From contig NZ_VFWX01000010.1 of assembly GCF_006442965.1 (NCBI RefSeq), positions 62,001 to 126,000 on the forward strand: 64,000 nt of DNA, read 5' to 3'. A program made the translations under genes and the position numbers. Within the stretch, counting starts at the first letter, position 1, and each line of letters opens with the position of its first letter. The notes beneath the pieces are model-generated. The model worked only from the letters and a program-made list of their open reading frames with translations. It did no database searches and was not told the origin of the DNA. This document shows positions 51,718 through 59,958 of this stretch, piece by piece. Source of the stretch: Mesorhizobium sp. CU3 (GTDB lineage: Bacteria > Pseudomonadota > Alphaproteobacteria > Rhizobiales > Rhizobiaceae).

Positions 51718-52373
51718 GCAAGCTGGCGCTGCACACCTACACGCTCTTGCAGACGGTCACCTCCGTCGGCCTGTCGGCGATGGCCTGGGCGGTCACCGGC
51801 GTGCGTCCGATCTGGAACGGCAGCCAGCCGTCGGAGCGGCAGCGCATCTATTTCGCCAACCACACCAGCCATGGCGACTTCATCCTTCTGTCGGCCTGCC
51901 TCAGCGAGACCGAGCGCGCCAAGACGCATGCAATCGCCGCGGCCGAATATTGGGGCAAGTCGCGGCTGCGCCGCTTTATCGCGCAGGACATGCTGTCCTC
52001 CGTGCTGATCAGCCGGCAATGGACGAGCGAGGAAGAGCATCCGATCTCGATCATGCTCTCGGTGCTCGACCAGGGTCACTCGCTGATCATCTTCCCGGAA
52101 GGCACGCGCAACATGAGCGACGAGCTGCTGCCCTTCCGCTCCGGCCTCTACAATCTGTCGACGGCGCGGCCGGATGTGGAGCTCATCCCGTGCTGGATCG
52201 AAAACATGTCGCGCGTTTTGCCCAAGGGCCAGTTCCTGCCGGTGCCGCTGCTTTGCCGCGTCGTCTTCGGCGCGCCGGTTGCTGTGGCGCCGGGCGAGGA
52301 CCGCCGCGCCTTCCTCCAGCGCGCCCGCGAAGCCCTTTTGGCGCTCGATCCGCGCCCCGACCGAGACGATTGA
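51714..52373 (+). CDS. 1-acyl-sn-glycerol-3-phosphate acyltransferase family protein
   Basis: 219 residues. The PlsC motifs are NHTSHGD (HX4D) near residue 49 and FPEGTRN near 128, with GVRPIWNG before and PCWIEN after. It adds an acyl chain to lysophosphatidic acid or a related glycerophospholipid at the inner membrane. It supplies an acylated precursor for the adjacent CDP-diglyceride synthase and CDP-alcohol transferase genes. Both ends overlap neighbours by 4 or 1 base. Confidence 0.93.
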   Translation: MSKLALHTYTLLQTVTSVGLSAMAWAVTGVRPIWNGSQPSERQRIYFANHTSHGDFILLSACLSETERAKTHAIAAAEYWGKSRLRRFIAQDMLSSVLISRQWTSEEEHPISIMLSVLDQGHSLIIFPEGTRNMSDELLPFRSGLYNLSTARPDVELIPCWIENMSRVLPKGQFLPVPLLCRVVFGAPVAVAPGEDRRAFLQRAREALLALDPRPDRDD

Positions 52374-53308
52374 TGCGCCACGAAATCAGCATTCTCATCA
52401 TTGGTCTCTTCGTGGTGCTGAGCACAGCCAGCGTCACCGCCGGCATCTTGTCGATGCGCGCGCCGAAGCCGCTCAGCGCAACGCTCGTCAACCTCACCCA
52501 GCGCATCAACGCCTGGTGGGTGATGGTGGCGCTGATGACGGTCGCCTTCTTCTTCGGCCGTTACGGCATGACGATCCTGTTCGCCTTCATCTCGTTCGCG
52601 GCGCTGCGCGAGTTCGTCACGCTCACCCACAGCCGGCGCAGCGACCATTGGGTGCTGCTCGGCATGTTCGGCATCGTCATCCCGTTCCAGTACTGGCTGG
52701 TGTGGACAGCCTGGTACGGGCTCTTCGTCATCTTCATCCCGGTCTACTGCTTCCTGTTGATGCCGGCGATCACCGCCCTGCACGGCGACACCGAACGCTT
52801 CCTGGAGCGGGTCTCGGCGCAGCAATGGGCGATCATGATCTCGGTCTATTGCGTCAGCCACGTCCCCGCCCTGCTGACGCTCAACGTGCCCGGCTTCGAA
52901 GGCCGCAACTTGCTGCTCATCGCCTTCCTGATCATCGTCGTGCAAGGCAGCGACGTGCTGCAGTACATCTTCGGCAAGCTGTTCGGAAAGCATCGCTTCT
53001 CGCCCAATGTGTCGCCCTCGAAGACCTGGGAAGGGCTGATCGGCGGGCTGGTCGCGTCGAGCCTGCTCGGCGCGCTGCTCTCTTTCATCACGCCGTTCTC
53101 GCCGCTGGAGGCCTCCGGCGTCGCCTTCGTCGCCTGCACGATGGGTTTCCTCGGCGGCCTCGTCGCCTCGGCGATCAAGCGCGACCAGGGCGTCAAGGAC
53201 TGGGGCCATCTGATCGAAGGCCATGGCGGCATGCTCGACCGCACGGACAGCCTGGTCTTTGCCGCGCCGATCTTCTTCCACCTCGTACGCTATTTCTGGA
53301 CGGTCTGA
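52373..53308 (+). CDS. Phosphatidate cytidylyltransferase (YnbB/CdsA type)
   Basis: 311 residues with eight or so helices. The CdsA signature is near the C-terminus (SPSKTWEGLIGGLVASSL followed by KDWGHLIEGHGGMLDRTDSLVFAAPIFF). It makes CDP-diacylglycerol from phosphatidate and CTP. It is the last gene of the operon: acyltransferase, CDP-DAG synthase and CDP-alcohol transferase would form a complete route to a phospholipid. It ends 10 bases before the convergent btuC-type gene. Confidence 0.94.
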   Translation: MRHEISILIIGLFVVLSTASVTAGILSMRAPKPLSATLVNLTQRINAWWVMVALMTVAFFFGRYGMTILFAFISFAALREFVTLTHSRRSDHWVLLGMFGIVIPFQYWLVWTAWYGLFVIFIPVYCFLLMPAITALHGDTERFLERVSAQQWAIMISVYCVSHVPALLTLNVPGFEGRNLLLIAFLIIVVQGSDVLQYIFGKLFGKHRFSPNVSPSKTWEGLIGGLVASSLLGALLSFITPFSPLEASGVAFVACTMGFLGGLVASAIKRDQGVKDWGHLIEGHGGMLDRTDSLVFAAPIFFHLVRYFWTV

Positions 53309-53318
53309 TCCTCGCCGA

Positions 53319-54338
53319 TCACAGCCGATTGCGCATCAGCATGGTGACGACGAAGAAGGCGCCGAGCGAGCTGGTGATGATGCCGATCGGCAGTTCCTGC
53401 GGCGGCAGCAGCGTGCGGGCAAGCAGGTCGCTGGCCAGAAGCAGAATGGCGCCGAACAGCGCGCAGGCAACGATCAGGTTGCGGTGCAACGGACCGGCCA
53501 GCGGCCGGCTGAGATGCGGGATCATCAGGCCGACGAAGCCGATGACGCCGGCGACCGCGACCAGGATGGCGGTGGCCAGCGCCGCGACGAGGAAGGTGAC
53601 CTTGCGCATGCGCGCCACCGGCACGCCAAGGCTTTCGCCGGCGCTTTCCCCGGCCAGGAAAGCGTCGAAGCGACGATGGTTCCAGAGCCCGTAGGCGACG
53701 ATGATGCCCGCCCCCAGCGCCGCCAGGCCGATATTATCCCAACGGGCGAGGCCAAGGCCGCCCATGGTCCAGAACAGAACGGAATGGGCAGCGCGCTGGT
53801 CGCCGGCGAAGACGAGGTAGTTGGTCAAGGCGGTGAACAGGAAGGATACGGCGAGGCCGGCAAGGATCAGCCGCTCGGGACCTTGCCCCCTCACCCGTGA
53901 CACCAGCAGAAGCACGATCGCCGCCGCCAGGATGCCGCCGGTGAAGGCGGCGAGCGGCAGCGTCCAGATGCCGAACGTGTCGCCGAAGATTGTGATGACG
54001 GAGACAGCGCCGGCCGCCGCGCCCGAGGACAGGCCGAACAGGAACGGGTCGGCAAGATCGTTGCGGGTGACGGTCTGCAGAAGCGCACCGACGACGCCGA
54101 GGCCGGCGCCGACGGCGATCGCCAGCAAGGTGCGCGGCAACCTGAGGTCGACGACGATGCTGCCGACCGGGCCGGACGGGCTTCCGCCATCCAGCCCAGC
54201 AGCGTGCGCCAGCGCGCCGATCACGTCGCGCAGCGGGATCAGCGTCGAGCCATAGGCGATCGACAAAAGGGCGAGCGCCGCAAGCAGCGCCGCGCCCAGC
54301 GTCATGGCCAGGGCGAAGGGTTTGTGATGTAGGTTCAC
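53319..54338 (-). CDS. btuC: FecCD/BtuC family ABC transporter permease, probable vitamin B12 importer
   Basis: 339 residues from the GTG at 54338 (ATG 54305 is an alternative). Ten or so helices; LPRTLLAIAVGAGLGVVGALLQTVTRNDLADPFLFGLSSGAAAGA and the cytoplasmic GESLGVP loop are FecCD signatures. This family imports siderophores, haem or cobalamin. A cobalamin riboswitch upstream of the first gene favours B12. It is separated from the binding-protein gene by a 182-base inverted repeat. Confidence 0.86.
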   Translation of the reverse strand: MNLHHKPFALAMTLGAALLAALALLSIAYGSTLIPLRDVIGALAHAAGLDGGSPSGPVGSIVVDLRLPRTLLAIAVGAGLGVVGALLQTVTRNDLADPFLFGLSSGAAAGAVSVITIFGDTFGIWTLPLAAFTGGILAAAIVLLLVSRVRGQGPERLILAGLAVSFLFTALTNYLVFAGDQRAAHSVLFWTMGGLGLARWDNIGLAALGAGIIVAYGLWNHRRFDAFLAGESAGESLGVPVARMRKVTFLVAALATAILVAVAGVIGFVGLMIPHLSRPLAGPLHRNLIVACALFGAILLLASDLLARTLLPPQELPIGIITSSLGAFFVVTMLMRNRL

Positions 54339-54397
54339 GGCGTGGGGCCTGCCGCCGCGATACCTGCGTTCGGGATTAGCCGAGGCCTTCGCGACTT

Positions 54398-54579
54398 CGT
54401 CATTGCTGGGCGAAGCAGGAGCGAAGCTCCGTCGCGAAGACCCTGGAATCCATGCCGTGACCTCGCGCACGGGGTGCCACGGAGCAGAATTCTGCACCGT
54501 AGCGGCGCCTCAGCGTCACGGCATGGATCCTCGGGTCTGCGCCGCGTCGCTTCGCTCCTTGCTCCGCCCGTGGATGACG
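54398..54579. repeat. Long inverted-repeat element between btuF and btuC
   Basis: Near-complete inverted repeat of about 182 bases. Left arm begins CGTCATTGCTGGGCG and the right arm ends CCCGTGGATGACG in the complementary order; arms share GGAGCGAAGC/GCTTCGCTCC and CCATGCCGTGAC/GTCACGGCATGG. The centre is the perfect palindrome GCAGAATTCTGC (54484-54495). The 329-base gap 54339-54667 has no gene. It looks like a mobile palindromic element inserted in the operon. Confidence 0.75.
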
Positions 54580-54667
54580 ACGTCGCGGGCGTTTCAGCCA
54601 ATCTCCAATGTGGGCGCTTCAAAGCCAGGCGATCCTTCAAGGGAGACATCCCCTACCCATCCGGACC

Positions 54668-55615
54668 TCAGAACGCTTCCGGGTGCATCGCGCGGGCGAT
54701 CTTGCCGATGGCCTCGATGTTGGCGGGGCCGGGCGTCAGCTCGGCGTAGCGCAGCGCCACGAAGCGCTCGTTCTTGACGGCGTCCGTCTCCTTCATCGCG
54801 GGATGCGCCTTGAGGAAATCGAGCAGCTTCTTGTAGCCGCCGCCATCCTGGTAATCGAGCAGGATCAGGAATTGCGGGTTGCGCGAGGCGACCGTCTCCC
54901 AGTCGGTATTGCCCCAGCTTGTGTCCATATCGGCCATGATGTTCTCGCCGCCGGCTGCGGTGATCATGGCGTTGGGAATGGCGAACTTGCCGGCGGTGAA
55001 AGGCTTGTCTTCGCCCGAGTCATAGAGGAAGACCCGCGTGCCCTTGCGGTCCCCGACCTTGGCGGTGATGTCGGCAAGCTCGGCCTTCCAGCCGGCGACC
55101 AGCTTCTCCGCCTCGGCCTCTTTGCCAAAAATCTTGCCGAGCTTCTCGACGTCGCCATAGAGCAGGTCCATCGAGGCTGCGGGCCGGTTCTTGTCGAGAT
55201 GGACGCAGCTTTCGGTCAGCACCAGCGTCTTGACGCCGTGCGGGGCGAGCGTGTCGGGCGTCACCTCGCCGCCCGGCTTCATGCCGTAATACCAGCCGGC
55301 GAAGAAGAAGTCGGGTTGTACGGCAACCAGGTTCTCCAATGTCGGATATTTCGGCGCGAGCTCCGGGATCGAGCCCTGCTCGGCCTTGAATTCGGGGCCG
55401 ACCTTGTACCAGCCGGTGATGCCGGTCAGCCCGACGATCGAGGGCTGCAAATGCAGCGCGAAGGCCATCTCGGCCATATTGAGGTCATGGATGACGGCGC
55501 GCTTCGGCGGCGCATCGAAGGTGAGCGGCTTGCCGCAGCTGTCGACGGTGACCGGAAAGGCAAAGGCGGCGGACGCGACAAGCGAAAAGGCAAGCGACAA
55601 GGCAAGGCGTTTCAC
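54668..55615 (-). CDS. btuF: Periplasmic substrate-binding protein of the B12-type ABC importer
   Basis: 315 residues with a signal peptide (SLAFSLVASAAFAFP). It has the type III binding-protein pattern: RAVIHDLNMAEMAFAL in the first lobe, AVQPDFFFAGWYYG, and a long helix before the second lobe with EDKPFTAGKFAIPNAMITAAGGENI. Placement after the ATPase and under a cobalamin riboswitch suggests a corrinoid ligand. The next gene downstream is the permease, beyond the inverted repeat. Confidence 0.85.
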   Translation of the reverse strand: MKRLALSLAFSLVASAAFAFPVTVDSCGKPLTFDAPPKRAVIHDLNMAEMAFALHLQPSIVGLTGITGWYKVGPEFKAEQGSIPELAPKYPTLENLVAVQPDFFFAGWYYGMKPGGEVTPDTLAPHGVKTLVLTESCVHLDKNRPAASMDLLYGDVEKLGKIFGKEAEAEKLVAGWKAELADITAKVGDRKGTRVFLYDSGEDKPFTAGKFAIPNAMITAAGGENIMADMDTSWGNTDWETVASRNPQFLILLDYQDGGGYKKLLDFLKAHPAMKETDAVKNERFVALRYAELTPGPANIEAIGKIARAMHPEAF

Positions 55616-55642
55616 GGGGATGCTCCTTTTGGATTGGCAGGT

Positions 55643-56431
<789 letters not shown>

Positions 56432-56616
56432 CGACCTCGCTCCCGCACCCTGCCCGAGGCACTCACGGGACAGCGGCACAGCGAACAGGCGATGCGATGG
56501 CTAGGGTCTTCCAGCATTCCGTCACTTTCCAAAATCGCGACGGAAGGAATCCGGACGGCCGACAGGACCGGCGCCCGCGTCTCCTCCCGGCACACCCCGT
56601 CCGGTCAACTCATGTC

Positions 56617-56790
56617 GATGGCAGGTCTCCTGGCTCGCGGGTCGTTGCGCCATCCGCCTTCCCAGCCTTGCCGGCCAGTGGCGTTTCGGATGGAGCTCGC
56701 CGCTCACAGTTGCGGGGGCAGCCACGGCATCGACCCAAAGGTCTCACCATGTTCCCTTTTCACCCCTCGCCTTGCGGCGCGGGGACCATG
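56617..56790 (-). promoter_or_regulatory. Cobalamin riboswitch
   Basis: On the minus strand the RNA shows the hallmarks of the AdoCbl riboswitch in order: AAAAGGGAACATGGTG, GCTGCCCCCGCAACTG (56711-56722 region), CCACTGG...GGGAAGG, and the B12 box AGCCAGGAGACCTGCC (56620-56635). It lies upstream of the btuD-btuF-btuC-like genes and would reduce their expression when B12 is plentiful. The 56432-56616 leader contains further weak hairpins (for example TTCCGTC/GACGGAA) but no gene. Confidence 0.9.
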
Positions 56791-56904
56791 ACGTGTCGAG
56801 CGTAGTCCGCCGGCGCGCGAGTCGCAACGGGGTTCTGCCCGGACATGCAGGGTGATGGCGCGGCCGCCGAAAGACGAGAGCATTCAAGATTACCACGGCT
56901 TGAA

Positions 56905-56921
56905 ATGTAATAACGTTACAT
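56905..56921. promoter_or_regulatory. Palindrome upstream of the RND operon (site 1)
   Basis: ATGTAA-TAACG-TTACAT, perfect 6-bp arms with a 5-base spacer, 211 bases upstream of the adaptor gene. The form is typical of TetR-family operators on efflux genes, but no TetR gene is in the window. Confidence 0.5.
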
Positions 56922-56924
56922 ATT

Positions 56925-56944
56925 GTTGACATACGCATGTCAAC
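56925..56944. promoter_or_regulatory. Palindrome upstream of the RND operon (site 2)
   Basis: GTTGACAT-ACGC-ATGTCAAC, a perfect 20-base palindrome with 8-bp arms, 4 bases beyond site 1. It contains TTGACA on both strands, so it overlaps possible -35 boxes in both directions (RND operon to the right, riboswitch operon to the left). Confidence 0.55.
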
Positions 56945-57019
56945 CCCTGCCAGACCGTTCTCAGTCAAACATCGGAAAATTTTCAGAAACCGTTCGGGAT
57001 TTCCGAGGCCCGAAACCGC

Positions 57020-57066
57020 AAAAAGATCGGGCTGGCGAAGACAGGCCGCAAACGCCCGATCTTTTT
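57020..57066 (+). terminator. Attenuator-like hairpin in the RND operon leader
   Basis: Perfect 13-bp inverted repeat AAAAAGATCGGGC (57020-57032) and GCCCGATCTTTTT (57054-57066), ending in a T-run, 66 bases upstream of the adaptor ATG and downstream of the palindromes. This is terminator-shaped on both strands. It lies where an attenuator would be, or it separates the operon from upstream transcription. Confidence 0.7.
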
Positions 57067-57131
57067 GGCCAGCCAATGATTTTTCCGGTTGCCGCATCCT
57101 CCTTGCGCGACCGCAACCTGGTGGAGACAAC

Positions 57132-58271
57132 ATGATTGCCGCAGTTCTTCATAACAAGGCGCTGAGGCGCCGCCTTGTCGCCGGCTCGATCGCCGTTCTT
57201 GCCTGCGGCGCCGCGATGGTCTGGCACGGTACGCGCAGCGAGGCCTCGAGCACAAAACCCGCCGCGCCCGAGACGAAGCTCGTCAAGGCCGTCGCGGTCG
57301 TCCCGTCCAGCAATGCCGACACCCGCAGCGCCATCGGCGAGATCCGCCCGAGGCTGGAGAGCGATCTCGGCTTCCGCGTTTCCGGCAAGATCGTCGAGCG
57401 CGTCGCCGAGATCGGCGCCACGGTGAAGAAGGGCGAGGTTCTCGCCCGCGTCGACGACCAGGATTACCGCAACCGGCTGGCCAGCGCCGAGGCCGATGTC
57501 GCCGCGGCCGAGGCCGTGCTGGTCGAAGCCAAGGCTGCCGAGGCGCGGATCGGCGCCCTGCTCGCCAAGGGTTTCACCACCCGCGCCAACCACGATGCGA
57601 CGCTGAAGAATCTCCGCTCGGCCGAGGCCAAGCTGAAATCCGCCAACATCGCCTTCGCCATGGCCAAGGACCAGCTCGGTTACACCGAGCTGCGCGCCGA
57701 ATTCGACGGCATCGTCACCGCCACCGGCGCCGAATCCGGCCAGTCCGTCAATGTCGGGCAGATGGTGGTGCGCGTCGCCGATCCCGAAAACCGCGACGCG
57801 GTGTTCTCGATCGCCGAAGCCGCCTTTGCCAACACCCCCGATACGCGGCATCCGCCGAAGGTGACGGTCTCGCTGCTCAGCAACCCGGCGATCACCGCTA
57901 TCGGCACTGTTCGCGAAATCGCGCCGATGGCCGATGCCGCGACCCGCACCTTCCAGGTCAAGGTCTCGCTCGAGAATGCGCCTGCCGAAATGCGCTTCGG
58001 CTCCAGCGTCGCCGGCCGCGCCGAGATCGCCAGCAAGTCCGTCGTCGTGCTGCCCGGCAGCGCGCTGTTCGACAAGGATGGCCAGCCGGCCGTCTGGGTC
58101 GTCACCGCCTCGTCCGCTGTCGAGCTCAAGCCCGTCACCGTTGCCCGCTACGAGACCGACCGCGTTGTCGTCAGCGACGGGCTCGCCAAAGGCGATCTCG
58201 TCGTCACCGCCGGCGTAAACCGGCTGCGGGAACACGAAAAAGTCCGTATCCTCGAAGGAGGGATAAAATGA
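57132..58271 (+). CDS. RND efflux periplasmic adaptor subunit (membrane-fusion protein)
   Basis: 379 residues. A short cytoplasmic start and one membrane anchor (LVAGSIAVLACGAAMVWH) precede the lipoyl domain halves (LGFRVSGKIVERVAEIGATVKKGEVLARVDDQDY) and a short coiled-coil, then YTELRAEFDGIVTATGAESGQSVNVGQMV and the beta-barrel and membrane-proximal domains. GGAG lies 6 bases before the ATG. It overlaps the monooxygenase gene by 4 bases (ATGA) and pairs with the pump encoded after that gene. Confidence 0.93.
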   Translation: MIAAVLHNKALRRRLVAGSIAVLACGAAMVWHGTRSEASSTKPAAPETKLVKAVAVVPSSNADTRSAIGEIRPRLESDLGFRVSGKIVERVAEIGATVKKGEVLARVDDQDYRNRLASAEADVAAAEAVLVEAKAAEARIGALLAKGFTTRANHDATLKNLRSAEAKLKSANIAFAMAKDQLGYTELRAEFDGIVTATGAESGQSVNVGQMVVRVADPENRDAVFSIAEAAFANTPDTRHPPKVTVSLLSNPAITAIGTVREIAPMADAATRTFQVKVSLENAPAEMRFGSSVAGRAEIASKSVVVLPGSALFDKDGQPAVWVVTASSAVELKPVTVARYETDRVVVSDGLAKGDLVVTAGVNRLREHEKVRILEGGIK

Positions 58272-59842
58272 CCATGTCCAAGACCAAGATCCTCATCGCC
58301 GGCGCCGGCCCGACCGGCCTGACGCTCGCGCTCTGGCTGACCAGGCTCGGTGTTCCAGTGCGTATCTTCGACAAGGCCGCCGCTCCCGGCGAAACCTCGC
58401 GGGCGCTGGCCGTCCAGGCACGCACGCTGGAGTTCCACCGCCAGATCGGCATCGTCGACGATATCCTTGACGCAGGTGTGAAGATGGAGCGGCTCACCAT
58501 CCACACGCCGGCCGGCGTCGCCGCCAGGCTGCCGCTGTCGGATTTCGGCCGCGGCATCAGCCCATATTCCTTCGCCTTCGCCCTGCCGCAGGACATCCAC
58601 GAGCGCGTGCTGATCACGCATCTGGAGCGCGCCGGCGTAAAGGTCGAGCGCGGCACCGAGCTCGTCGCCTTCCAGGACAAGGGCGATGCGGTGATCGCGA
58701 CGCTCGCCAAGGACGGCCGCACCGAAACGGTGAGTGCCGCCTATCTTGCGGGTTGCGACGGCGCCCGCAGCGCCGTGCGCCATGGGCTGAACATCGGCTT
58801 TCCCGGCGGCACCTACGAGCAGTCCTTCTACGTCGCCGATGTGAAGGGTTCCGGCGAGGTCACGCCCAACGGCATGGACACGACGATCAGCAGCTACGGT
58901 TTCGCCATCGTCATGCCGGTCAGGCAGTTGGGCTCGCTGCGCCTGATCGGCATCGTGCCGAAGGCGCATGAGGCCGATGACGAGATCACCTTCGAGGCGA
59001 TCCGCGCCGATGTCGAGCGCGACACCGGCATCAAGGTCGAGGAGGTCAACTGGTTCTCGACCTACCGCGTCCACCACCGCGTCGCCGAGCGCTTCCGCGT
59101 CGGCCGCGTGTTCCTTGTCGGCGATGCCGGCCACATCCACAGCCCGGCCGGCGGCCAGGGCATGAACACCGGAATGGGCGATGCGGTGAACCTCGCCTGG
59201 AAGCTCGGCGCCGTGGCGCAGGGCCGCGCCGATCCGCGCCTGCTCGACAGCTACGAGCCGGAGCGCATCGCCTTCGCGCACAAGCTGATCGAGAGCACCG
59301 ACAAGGTGTTCCGTTTCATCACCAGCCGCTCGAAGGCAATCGGGCTCTTCCGCCGCTATCTGATGCCGAAGATCATGAACATCGCGCTGCACACCTCGTT
59401 CGGTTCGCGGCGGTTCTTCGGCCTGATCTCGCAGGCGGCGATCGAGTACCGCGCCGGGCCGATCAGCTCGGGTACGGCCGGTACTGTCAGCGGCGGCGAC
59501 CGCCTGCCCTACGTGCCGGCCGCGAACGGCGACAATTTCGAGCCGCTGCGCTCGCTGGACTGGCAGGTCCATATCTATGGAGCGGTCAATGCCGAGTTCC
59601 GCGCGATGCTGGCGTCGACCGGCATTCCGGTTCACGCCTTCGCCTGGTCTGACGTAGCGGCGAAAGCCGGCCTGCAGCGCGACGCCGCCTATCTGGTGAG
59701 ACCGGACGGCCATGTCGCGCTCGCCTCTCCCGTCCAGGAGGCTGCCAGCTTCCAGCGCTATCTGGCCGGGCTCGCCATCAAGCCGAGGCTTGGCGAGCGC
59801 GCGCCCTACCGTGTGCCCGGCACCATGCACAGCCTGGCCTGA
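58268..59842 (+). CDS. FAD-dependent aromatic-type monooxygenase
   Basis: 524 residues. The FAD motif is LIAGAGPTGLTLALWL (GxGxxG), then AGCDGARSAVR (DG motif) and the second FAD motif VFLVGDAGHIHSPAGGQGMNTGMGDAVNLAWKL. A C-terminal thioredoxin-like segment follows, as in phenol hydroxylase, PgaE and rifampicin monooxygenase relatives. Such enzymes hydroxylate phenols, polyketides or antibiotics with NAD(P)H and O2. Its position between adaptor and pump genes suggests that it modifies a compound that the pump expels, or that it inactivates a toxic one. Confidence 0.92.
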   Translation: MTMSKTKILIAGAGPTGLTLALWLTRLGVPVRIFDKAAAPGETSRALAVQARTLEFHRQIGIVDDILDAGVKMERLTIHTPAGVAARLPLSDFGRGISPYSFAFALPQDIHERVLITHLERAGVKVERGTELVAFQDKGDAVIATLAKDGRTETVSAAYLAGCDGARSAVRHGLNIGFPGGTYEQSFYVADVKGSGEVTPNGMDTTISSYGFAIVMPVRQLGSLRLIGIVPKAHEADDEITFEAIRADVERDTGIKVEEVNWFSTYRVHHRVAERFRVGRVFLVGDAGHIHSPAGGQGMNTGMGDAVNLAWKLGAVAQGRADPRLLDSYEPERIAFAHKLIESTDKVFRFITSRSKAIGLFRRYLMPKIMNIALHTSFGSRRFFGLISQAAIEYRAGPISSGTAGTVSGGDRLPYVPAANGDNFEPLRSLDWQVHIYGAVNAEFRAMLASTGIPVHAFAWSDVAAKAGLQRDAAYLVRPDGHVALASPVQEAASFQRYLAGLAIKPRLGERAPYRVPGTMHSLA

Positions 59843-59851
59843 ATTGCCACG

Positions 59852-59873
59852 GCGCCCGCCAAGCGGCGGGCGC
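59852..59873 (+). other. Hairpin between monooxygenase and pump genes
   Basis: 9-bp stem GCGCCCGCC (59852-59860) with an AAGC loop and its complement (59865-59873), 10 bases after the monooxygenase stop. No T-run follows, so it is more likely to tune mRNA stability than to end transcription. The pump gene begins at 59959. Confidence 0.45.
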
Positions 59874-59958
59874 TGAGCGGAAACCCAACCGTCATTGTTT
59901 TGGCCAGCCGGCAAAAACCGGCGGAACGCGCCTTCGCGCGCGCTGAGAGGGATTTGTC

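Noticed and set aside
56522-56725. Small minus-strand open frame in the riboswitch leader
   Set aside because: It overlaps the conserved riboswitch core and has no ribosome-binding site or conserved motif.
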